Shown piece after piece: positions 56,867 through 64,000 of a DNA stretch of 64,000 bases. Position 1 is the first letter of the stretch. Each line of letters begins with the position of its first letter. Origin of the DNA: Kangiella sp. TOML190 (GTDB taxonomy: Bacteria > Pseudomonadota > Gammaproteobacteria > Enterobacterales > Kangiellaceae). The position numbers were made by a program, and so were the translations under genes. The DNA lies in assembly GCF_023706045.1 (NCBI RefSeq), contig NZ_BQYL01000001.1, forward strand, positions 992,001 through 1,056,000, written 5' to 3'. The notes below the pieces were generated by a model. The model was given only the letters and a program-made list of their open reading frames with translations, was not told the origin of the DNA and made no database searches.

Positions 56867-57919
56867 CTAGGCTTGTTGCTTTAAGGATTGCATATCAATC
56901 ACAAAACGGTATTTCACATCCGATTTCATGACCCGTTCATAAGCGGTGTTAATGTCTTGCATATCGATCATTTCGATGTCGGAAACGATATTATGTGCGG
57001 CACAAAAGTCCAGCATTTCCTGAGTTTCTTTAATACCACCAATTAAGGAACCTGCAACTACTTTGCGACCAAAGGCCAATGGCAAGGTATGTAGCTGGGT
57101 TGGCGAAGCGCCGACAATGGCCATGGTTTTGCCCAGTTTCAGCAGGTTGATATAAGGCGTCATATCGTGTTCGACGGGAATGGTATTAAGCAAAAAGTCG
57201 AAAGTGCCAGCGTGCGCCGCCATCTGTGCTTCGTCTTGAGAAACCAAAACCTCGCTGGCGCCCAGTCTTTTCGCATCTTCGCCTTTTTCGAGCGAGCGCG
57301 TGATCATAATCACTTCGGCGCCCATAGCCGCCGCAAGCTTGACACCCATATGGCCAAGGCCGCCTAGGCCAATCACCCCAACTTTATCGCCACTTTTAAC
57401 CCCCCATTGCTTGAGTGGAGAGTAGCTGGTGATCCCAGCACATAACAATGGCGCCACCCCTTTGGCATCTAAATCCTCAGATACCTTTAACACAAAATCT
57501 TGATCAACAACAATTTGCGTGGAGTAGCCGCCTTGAGTAATGGCATCGTTGCCATGCGGATCAGGGCTGCCATAGGTCATGATCATGCCTTTTTCGCAAT
57601 GCTGCTCCAGATCTTGCTCGCAAGCTGAGCAGACGCGACAAGAATCCACCATACAGCCAACGCCCACTAGATCGCCTGCGGCAAAGCCTTGAGTATCGGA
57701 GCCGACTGCGGTTACGCGACCAACAATTTCATGCCCAGGAACGACAGGATAAATAGAATTCCCCCAGTCATTGTGCGCAACATGAATATCGCTATGGCAA
57801 ACCCCACAAAACAAAATATCAATCAAGACATCCTTAGCGCCTAATTCGCGGCGATTAAAATCATAAGGTTTTAAAACATCGGTAGCATTATAGGCGGCGT
57901 AAGATTTGGTAGGCTTCAT
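56867..57919 (-). CDS. Zinc-dependent NAD(P) alcohol dehydrogenase
   Basis: A 350-residue MDR alcohol dehydrogenase, YahK/cinnamyl-alcohol-dehydrogenase-like. Catalytic zinc site: FCGVCHSDIHVAHNDWG and PGHEIVGRVTAVG; structural zinc site: CRVCSACEQDLEQHC; NADPH-binding GLGGLGHMGVKLA. It probably reduces broad aldehydes with NADPH. GGAG lies 10 nt before the ATG. No partner genes; the downstream small membrane gene lies 45 nt after. Confidence 0.93.
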   Translation of the reverse strand: MKPTKSYAAYNATDVLKPYDFNRRELGAKDVLIDILFCGVCHSDIHVAHNDWGNSIYPVVPGHEIVGRVTAVGSDTQGFAAGDLVGVGCMVDSCRVCSACEQDLEQHCEKGMIMTYGSPDPHGNDAITQGGYSTQIVVDQDFVLKVSEDLDAKGVAPLLCAGITSYSPLKQWGVKSGDKVGVIGLGGLGHMGVKLAAAMGAEVIMITRSLEKGEDAKRLGASEVLVSQDEAQMAAHAGTFDFLLNTIPVEHDMTPYINLLKLGKTMAIVGASPTQLHTLPLAFGRKVVAGSLIGGIKETQEMLDFCAAHNIVSDIEMIDMQDINTAYERVMKSDVKYRFVIDMQSLKQQA

Positions 57920-57967
57920 AATGGGTACTCCTTATACGATGACTTTTAGTCTAGCAGAATTGGCAAA

Positions 57968-58050
57968 TTAATCGTAGGTTGGTGGTGAGCAGCGCGAACC
58001 CCAACGATTAGGTATCGCCTTTGTTGTAGGTTAGGGTGAGTTTATGAACC
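57968..58050. repeat. 83-bp REP-containing repeat, left copy
   Basis: This 83-bp unit recurs at 58613-58695 with 7 mismatches (about 92% identity). It contains two REP palindromes with the GTAG head: 57974-58005 and 58026-58055. The pair of units flanks the RAYT gene as a direct repeat. Confidence 0.9.
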
Positions 58051-58058
58051 TCGACAAA

Positions 58059-58562
58059 TTATTCACCAAAGACAATTTTTGTATCATCTTGCCAAGCCCA
58101 ATCATGACTTATAACTCCTTGCTTGATAAACCGATGAATACTTGAATATTGCCAATCTGCTGCTCGTTGGCAATAACCATGCCTAACAGGGTTGTAATGA
58201 ATATAATTTACATGGTTCTCAAAGTCCTGTGGATCACGAATCAAATGCTCCCAGAAACGCTTTTGCCAGACAACTGGCTTTGAACTGTTTGGGTTTAATT
58301 GATTGAGATGGCGGGTGAAATGTTGCTTGATAAGCCCAATTCGGGTTGAAAAGTCATCATCAGCGGGCAGCGTCATTATCAAGTGCAAATGATCAGGCAA
58401 AACCACAATAGCATCAATGGTAAAAGGATGACGACTCTTAACATACCGAAAAGATTCGCGAAGCAAATCAACATGATCGGTTAATAAAGTCTGTTTTCGA
58501 TTGTAAAGATTAATAGTGAAAAAATAAGTGCCACCATCAACATAAGCACGTCGATATTGCAT
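58059..58562 (-). CDS. REP-associated tyrosine transposase (RAYT)
   Basis: About 167 residues, single-strand DNA transposase of the IS200/Y1 superfamily. The HUH pair lies in VLPDHLHLIMTL and the catalytic Tyr in HVNYIHYNPVRHG, the RAYT signature. The first strand is RRAYVDGGTYFFTINLY. RAYTs bind and cut REP hairpins carrying a GTAG head and are thought to have spread them. The REP units on both sides are this enzyme's likely substrates. The frame begins at ATG 58568; ATG 58562 is preferred because AGGA is then well spaced. The gene looks intact, so it may be active. Confidence 0.93.
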   Translation of the reverse strand: MQYRRAYVDGGTYFFTINLYNRKQTLLTDHVDLLRESFRYVKSRHPFTIDAIVVLPDHLHLIMTLPADDDFSTRIGLIKQHFTRHLNQLNPNSSKPVVWQKRFWEHLIRDPQDFENHVNYIHYNPVRHGYCQRAADWQYSSIHRFIKQGVISHDWAWQDDTKIVFGE

Positions 58563-58612
58563 AATCATCCTTGATTATTGGTATTGATTTTTAGTGTAGC
58601 AAAATGTATAGA

Positions 58613-58695
58613 TTAATCGTAGGTTGGCGGTGAGCAGCGCGAACCCCAACAGTTAGACATCGGCTTTGTTGTAGGTTAGGGTGAGTTTACGAACC
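58613..58695. repeat. 83-bp REP-containing repeat, right copy
   Basis: The second copy of the unit at 57968-58050, same length and orientation. REP palindromes at 58619-58650 (GTAG head, GTTGG...CCAAC stem) and 58671-58700 (perfect 7-bp stem GTTAGGG/CCCTAAC). Confidence 0.9.
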
Positions 58696-58720
58696 CTAAC
58701 ATTGATAGTATGGATTGATT

Positions 58721-58750
58721 GTCGGGGTTCACAAGTTCACCCCGACCTAC
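58721..58750 (-). repeat. Inverted REP element
   Basis: GTCGGGGT (58721-58728) pairs with ACCCCGAC (58739-58746), followed by CTAC, i.e. a GTAG-headed REP read on the minus strand. With the REP at 58671-58700 it forms a head-to-head BIME-like pair just upstream of the groES control region. Confidence 0.88.
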
Positions 58751-58784
58751 GTTAAATCGCCAATCCAACATACAACTCAAAAAA

Positions 58785-58811
58785 TTAGCACTCAATCCCC
58801 TTGAGTGCTAA
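58785..58811. promoter_or_regulatory. CIRCE operator (HrcA site) of groESL
   Basis: TTAGCACTC (58785-58793), 9-nt spacer, GAGTGCTAA (58803-58811): exact match to the CIRCE consensus. It binds the repressor HrcA, whose gene must lie elsewhere. Its right arm overlaps the -35-like box of the promoter described next. Confidence 0.97.
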
Positions 58812-58827
58812 AATTTCGTCCCCATAT
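58800..58827 (+). promoter_or_regulatory. Sigma-32-like heat-shock promoter of groESL
   Basis: CTTGAG (58800-58805, consensus CTTGAA), 14-nt spacer, CCCCATAT (58820-58827, consensus CCCCATnT). The -10 match is very good. It lies 66 nt before groES. The -35 box is inside the CIRCE right arm, so HrcA and sigma-32 polymerase should compete. Confidence 0.72.
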
Positions 58828-58892
58828 CTTGGTCACTTATTAATTTATAAGTCTCAAATCTAACCAAATAAGAGATAGTTTAGGAGAGTAAA

Positions 58893-59183
58893 ATGAGCTT
58901 ACGTCCATTACATGACCGCGTTGTAGTTAAACGCATTGAAGAAGAGGCTCTTTCTGCTGGCGGTATCGTAATTCCTGATAACGCTAAAGAAAAAGCAAAC
59001 AAAGGCACAGTGATTGCTGTGGGTAACGGTAAGGCATTGGATAACGGCGATGTTCGCGCGGTATCTGTGAATGAAGGCGACGTTGTATTGTTCGGTCAAT
59101 ACGCTGGCCAAGAAGTTAAGGTCGACGGCGATAAGTTATTGATTTTGAAAGAAGACGAAATTTTTGCTGTTATCGAAGCATAA
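58893..59183 (+). CDS. groES: Co-chaperonin GroES
   Basis: A 96-residue heptameric lid of the GroEL chamber. [20 protein letters not shown] with the mobile loop [16 protein letters not shown] and the ending [15 protein letters not shown] is standard. AGGAGAG lies 7 nt before the ATG. First gene of groESL, under the CIRCE/sigma-32-like control region. Confidence 0.98.
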   Translation: MSLRPLHDRVVVKRIEEEALSAGGIVIPDNAKEKANKGTVIAVGNGKALDNGDVRAVSVNEGDVVLFGQYAGQEVKVDGDKLLILKEDEIFAVIEA

Positions 59184-59216
59184 TCGATACAGATAACTGA
59201 ATTTAAAAGCATTTAG

Positions 59217-60872
<1,656 letters not shown>

Positions 60873-60904
60873 TTTTGTAAGCTTTTTGATTCACTGACTT
60901 TGTT

Positions 60905-60964
60905 GTGACGATTACTGCGTTGCTCACCTATTTAATATAGGCTCTGCTACTCGATAATCATCAC
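60905..60964. repeat. 60-bp imperfect palindrome downstream of groEL
   Basis: The arms GTGACGATTACTGCG... and ...TAATCATCAC fold back on each other around CTATTTAATATAGG, with several mismatches over about 28 bp per arm. It is larger than a terminator hairpin and lies between groEL and its terminator. It resembles a dispersed intergenic palindrome, but no second copy is in the window. Confidence 0.7.
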
Positions 60965-61007
60965 GCCGCGTCAGTAAACAAAAATCTAGACAAAATACTG
61001 CTCGATT

Positions 61008-61034
61008 AAAAAGCTCCTTTTTAGGAGCTTTTTT
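61008..61034 (+). terminator. Rho-independent terminator of groESL
   Basis: Stem AAAAGCTCCT with AGGAGCTTTT (core AAGCTCCT 61011-61018 and AGGAGCTT 61023-61030), TTTT loop, then a T-run. The only strong hairpin after groEL. Confidence 0.93.
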
Positions 61035-61133
61035 ATTATTCATCCTTAGTTCAGGCTATCAGGAGTATCGTGAATTGTGCAATATTTAAACAATAAGATT
61101 ATGATATCTTATTGAATTATGGAGGATGGTGTT

Positions 61134-62156
61134 ATGAAAAAGGTATTTGTATTAAGCACTATATTGATAGCAACGAATCAAACAGCTTTGGCTAATAAAG
61201 TAGATAAGTTGGAACTTAAGCCAGAGAGCGGCTTTTCAGAAGTTTCAAGGGTGAATGTTTATTCCACCAATGGTGAAAAGTGGAATAAGATTGATAAAAC
61301 CAAACTCGGCATGTTCTCTGTTGAGTTGAAAGCGAAATGTCGCTTTGAGGGTAAAGGGAATAAAGCCTACAAAGGAGCTTTCTGGCTGGATGGGTTTGAA
61401 GCGGCTGGTAATAAGTATCCCGAGGATAAATATATTCCGCATGCGGATTTTGCCAGAGGCGCATTTAGGTATGTTGCTAGTGACGAGGTTAATCCGGTTA
61501 AAGCTTGCAATACGGAGTTAGAAAAACGGTTATCGGAAGATGCGAGTAAGTCTAAATATGATATCTTGGCGGAAGGGTTTAGTATCAACTACCCAGCGGC
61601 CTTCACGGCTACTTACAATCTAACTTGTTATCCTACCGGTCTGGGCGCCTTGGATAATAAAAAGCGCTCGGTAAAGGTGAACGCCGTGTTTAATTGCCTA
61701 GCTTCTGATCTGGCAAAAGAGAAAATCCCGAAACCAAAACCTAAGCCTGTTCCAATTAAAAAGGCGCAATTGGTGGATCTAGTCAAGGATATAAAGTTTG
61801 CCCCAAAAGTAACAAATATTGTTGCTGCTTGCCCAGCGGCCGTTGAGTTTAATGGCTCTATCGCGACCAACCGCCCTGGTGTGGTCGAGTATCGGTATGT
61901 CAGTCACGATGGGCGTAAGTCGCCTAAACTAAAATTAGAGTTCGATAAGGCGGGTAAAAAGCCATTGCGGGTATGGAAAAGAACCATTAATAAAGGTGAT
62001 GGCGGCAACATGGCTAGAGCCACAAGCAAAGGCAAAACGTCTTATGACTATCAAGGCTGGTACCGTTTAGAAATTGTATCGCCCAAAGGAGTGAAAAGCA
62101 TTAAACGCAACTACACTCTGACCTGTAAAAAAGACGACATGAAATTTAAGAATTAG
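61134..62156 (+). CDS. Secreted Cys-containing protein of unknown function
   Basis: About 340 residues from ATG 61134 (MKKVFVLSTILIATNQTALA, signal peptide), with GGAGG 8 nt upstream; the frame is open to an earlier ATG at 61119. Two beta-rich halves are joined by a Pro-Lys linker (KIPKPKPKPVPIKKAQ, about 200-215). Each half has Cys pairs that could form disulfides (e.g. KCRFEG, KACNTEL, LTCYPTG, FNCLASD in the first; AACPAAV and LTCKKDD in the second). The second half contains GVVEYRYVSHDGRKSP and KTSYDYQGWYRLEIVSP. I do not recognise the family. Adjacent to a pilin-accessory-like gene, but after its own terminator. Confidence 0.78.
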   Translation: MKKVFVLSTILIATNQTALANKVDKLELKPESGFSEVSRVNVYSTNGEKWNKIDKTKLGMFSVELKAKCRFEGKGNKAYKGAFWLDGFEAAGNKYPEDKYIPHADFARGAFRYVASDEVNPVKACNTELEKRLSEDASKSKYDILAEGFSINYPAAFTATYNLTCYPTGLGALDNKKRSVKVNAVFNCLASDLAKEKIPKPKPKPVPIKKAQLVDLVKDIKFAPKVTNIVAACPAAVEFNGSIATNRPGVVEYRYVSHDGRKSPKLKLEFDKAGKKPLRVWKRTINKGDGGNMARATSKGKTSYDYQGWYRLEIVSPKGVKSIKRNYTLTCKKDDMKFKN

Positions 62157-62171
62157 TACTGAGTTTATTGC

Positions 62172-62198
62172 AGCCTCGCAAACGCGGGGCTTTTTTTT
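62172..62198 (+). terminator. Rho-independent terminator
   Basis: AGCCTCGC (62172-62179), AAAC loop, GCGGGGCT (62184-62191) with one G-U pair, then eight T residues. Ends the transcript of the unknown secreted protein. Confidence 0.93.
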
Positions 62199-62254
62199 GC
62201 TTGATAAAAGCGGTAATATTTTTCGCAAGTTAAGTTATCACAGTATAAATCAAT

Positions 62255-62959
62255 ATGACTCGAGTTCGTGCGGCTTTAACCCACTTTGGGATCAGCGTTA
62301 TCGTCTTTGCGCTGTTTTTATCTTTGGTCTTTTTTGTTTGGTATGCATGGCCATTTAACCTTACTCAAGGGATTGCCGAGATTGTTTATATCATGGCTGG
62401 GGTTGACGTAGTGCTGGGGCCTTTGTTGACTTTAATCGTCTTTAAGTCGGGCAAGAAGAGCTTGAAGTTTGATTTGTCGGTGATTGCCGCAATACAGATC
62501 GCTGCGCTGGTTTATGGCGCTAGCGTTATCTATAAAGAACGTCCTGCTTATATCGTTTTTAACGTGGATCGTTTTAGTGTGGTAGAGATTAGCGATATTA
62601 ATATGCAAGATAGTCCCATCCCTGAGCAGGTCGTGGGTATCTTCGAGAAGCCACGACTGATTTTTGCGGAAAGGGCTTCGGGTGATGATGCTTTTGAAAT
62701 TATGCTGAATGCCGCTGCGGGTGGTAAAGATATTGATCGCCTGCCAAAGTTCTACCGCGATTATCATACCAATAAGCTCGAGGTGATTCGGGGTACTAAG
62801 CCTGCCAAATCGCTGCCCGTTGATGCTGGGCCGATTGATATGATCGAGCATATTCATTATGCGCCGGTGGTGGGCAAAAAGCGAAACATCGTTGCGCTAT
62901 TGGACAATCGTACTGGCGAAGTTCTGGAGTATCGTCTGGTTGATCCTTGGGGTGAATAA
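62255..62959 (+). CDS. TfpX/TfpZ-like type IV pilin accessory protein
   Basis: A 234-residue inner-membrane protein with three or four N-terminal helices (about 10-32, 36-62, 72-92) and a periplasmic C-terminus. GVDVVLGPLLTLIVFKSGKKSLKFDLSVIA and RPAYIVFNVDRFSVV are typical of the TfpX/TfpZ family, which assists assembly or glycosylation-related steps of certain type IV pilins in Pseudomonas. No pilin gene is adjacent; the Pil-Chp cluster is 48 kb away in the window. Role here is inferred. Confidence 0.8.
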   Translation: MTRVRAALTHFGISVIVFALFLSLVFFVWYAWPFNLTQGIAEIVYIMAGVDVVLGPLLTLIVFKSGKKSLKFDLSVIAAIQIAALVYGASVIYKERPAYIVFNVDRFSVVEISDINMQDSPIPEQVVGIFEKPRLIFAERASGDDAFEIMLNAAAGGKDIDRLPKFYRDYHTNKLEVIRGTKPAKSLPVDAGPIDMIEHIHYAPVVGKKRNIVALLDNRTGEVLEYRLVDPWGE

Positions 62960-62975
62960 TCAGGTTGTTAGCTGT

Positions 62976-63413
62976 TTATAAGACCGCGTAAGCACCTTCA
63001 AAGGAAGCTTTAACCTGCTCATTTTCGATCACTTCGACCAGCAGCTTGAGTTTCGATCGGCCTTTGCTATTTAGCTGTTTTTCAAATAAGGTCAGCTGCT
63101 CATCACTAGGTAGCTTGGTGCGAGCGATAATGTCACCTTTGATAGGTTGTAAATAGTTGATTTGTGCTTTCCCTAACACCACTGAGCCTTTTAAACCCTC
63201 TTGTTTTAAGTGGTTTGTCAGTAGCGACCAGCCAGCCAGAGTTGCGGTGGTATAGATGCTGCCGGCAAAAGCGGTTTGGTGGATATTTTTATTCGCTTCA
63301 AAGGGCGCTTTGATTTCGATATCAGACTTACTCAACTTTTGTACCTCTATCGCCATGGCTTGGGTGATAGGAATCTCTTGATACAGCAGCTGTTGCAGTT
63401 CATGCGGCGTCAT
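62976..63413 (-). CDS. YiiD C-terminal-type thioesterase
   Basis: A 145-residue hot-dog-fold protein of the YiiD_C family. AFAGSIYTTATLAGWSLLTN and VLGKAQINYLQPIKGDIIAR are the hot-dog helix and strand. Probably an acyl-CoA or acyl-ACP thioesterase; the substrate is unknown. Unlike E. coli YiiD it lacks an N-terminal acetyltransferase domain. Converges with the pilin accessory gene. Confidence 0.85.
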   Translation of the reverse strand: MTPHELQQLLYQEIPITQAMAIEVQKLSKSDIEIKAPFEANKNIHQTAFAGSIYTTATLAGWSLLTNHLKQEGLKGSVVLGKAQINYLQPIKGDIIARTKLPSDEQLTLFEKQLNSKGRSKLKLLVEVIENEQVKASFEGAYAVL

Positions 63414-63536
63414 TATTAGTTTTTAATCTATGTTGACAAGGCTATTGCCTAAATCTTAGCAATTTAACCGCTAAAAATAACCCTTTTTGTAGGCTTTGGC
63501 GTTTATAGCATCAGATTGATAACGAATAGGATGCAG

Positions 63537-64000
63537 ATGATGAAACCCTTAATGAAGAAAACCTTAATCGCCGCTTCGGTGGCTATGGCTTTAGCCGCTT
63601 GTCAAAACCTTGAGCAAGAACCTAAGGGGGAAAAGCAAGCCAATAAATCCGATAAAGAAACAGAGTTGGTGGAACTCAATATCGCGCAAGAAGAAAAACG
63701 ACAGCTTATCGAGTTACAACAAAAGCAACGACAGATTGCAAAAAAGCCAGTGACCACCACCGGCTCACGGATTATGGCTGACAGCATTGACTATAATCAT
63801 ACTAGTCCTCTTGTCATGCCAGTGCCGCCAGTGGCTGAAAATCGTGAAAATTATAAGCACTTTGACGATAATGGTGTTTTTGTAGTCAGCGAAAATCCAG
63901 TTTCTACCTTTAGCATTGATGTGGATACTGCCTCATACACTAATGTTCGCCGTATTTTAAATGAAGGTGTTTTACCGCCTAAAGATGCGGTGCGTTTAGA
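63537..64000 (+). CDS. VWA-domain lipoprotein, YfbK-like (cut by right edge)
   Basis: An open frame from ATG 63537 to the window end. Lipoprotein signal with lipobox ALAAC ([18 protein letters not shown]), a charged Gln/Lys-rich coiled segment (about 25-65), then the VWA_N motif [20 protein letters not shown] and [10 protein letters not shown], which open the YfbK-type von Willebrand factor A proteins. The VWA domain itself lies beyond the edge. The start may be 63537 or 63540; AGGA precedes both. Function unknown; such proteins bind metal through MIDAS sites. Confidence 0.88.
   Translation, partial: MMKPLMKKTLIAASVAMALAACQNLEQEPKGEKQANKSDKETELVELNIAQEEKRQLIELQQKQRQIAKKPVTTTGSRIMADSIDYNHTSPLVMPVPPVAENRENYKHFDDNGVFVVSENPVSTFSIDVDTASYTNVRRILNEGVLPPKDAVRL

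Noticed and set aside
60905-60964. The palindrome as a tRNA or small structured RNA gene
   Set aside because: It has no cloverleaf, no CCA end and no T-loop sequence; it is a simple imperfect dyad.

Overview
The window looks like chromosomal core DNA of a marine-type gammaproteobacterium with moderate G+C. The gene content (complete Pil/Chp twitching chemosensory cluster, dusB-fis, accBC-prmA, purHD, coq7, ydbH-ynbE-ydbL) is gammaproteobacterial. The left part follows the gene order I recall from Pseudomonas (yqgF-yqgE-tonB-gshB next to pilGHIJ-chpA). A CIRCE element in front of groESL and the overall protein character suggest an Oceanospirillales/Kangiella-like lineage rather than an enteric bacterium; that placement is inference. 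No rRNA, tRNA, CRISPR array, prophage or plasmid gene was seen.

Layout. 1-876 holds the start of a secreted Rhs-like protein that runs off the left edge; it has a GTG start and is easily missed. 1130-4182 (minus) carries ruvX, yqgE, a TonB-like gene and gshB. 4428-14755 (plus) is the type IV pilus chemosensory system: two response regulators (PilG, PilH), two CheW-like adaptors (PilI, ChpC), the receptor PilJ and a 1996-residue ChpA kinase containing 18 perfect EEVA tetrapeptide repeats; the adaptation enzymes PilK and ChpB are absent from the cluster. 14781-19078 (minus) holds rsmE, ahcY, metK and coq7, i.e. the SAM cycle plus ubiquinone synthesis. 19167-21286 (plus) has a Ycf46-like AAA ATPase and a glutathione S-transferase-like protein. 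21392-24630 (minus) is the ydbH-ynbE-ydbL envelope lipid transport operon. 24720-35466 (minus) is a long housekeeping run: purD, purH, fis, dusB, a zinc-ribbon/DUF3426 protein, prmA, an unknown membrane protein, a SMI1/KNR4 protein, a cupin-like secreted protein, accC, accB and aroQ.

35851-40768 (plus) is a signalling cassette: an OmpR-type regulator, a LysM-FecR surface-type protein and a CHASE2 histidine kinase. A DMT exporter follows. 42020-47296 (minus) is a copper/thiol block (copB, copA, a small Cys-rich CopL-like protein, dsbD, cutA). 47465-53047 (plus) has fxsA, a membrane PQQ glucose-type dehydrogenase and a catalase-peroxidase that carries a signal peptide and is preceded by an OxyR-like site. 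53156-57919 (minus) is a loose set: a beta-propeller lipoprotein, two alcohol/quinone dehydrogenases, YjdM and a small membrane protein.

57968-58750 is a REP-associated tyrosine transposase flanked by an 83-bp direct repeat and five REP palindromes. 58785-60872 is groESL, whose promoter combines a perfect CIRCE operator with an overlapping sigma-32-like promoter. 60905-64000 has a 60-bp palindrome, an unknown secreted Cys-containing protein, a TfpX/TfpZ-like pilin accessory protein, a YiiD-type thioesterase and the start of a VWA-domain lipoprotein cut by the right edge.

No single obviously new system stands out. The best candidates for a second look are the CIRCE/sigma-32 overlap, the REP/RAYT locus, the regulator-FecR-CHASE2 cassette, the ChpA repeat, the secreted KatG and the SMI1/membrane-protein gene pair.
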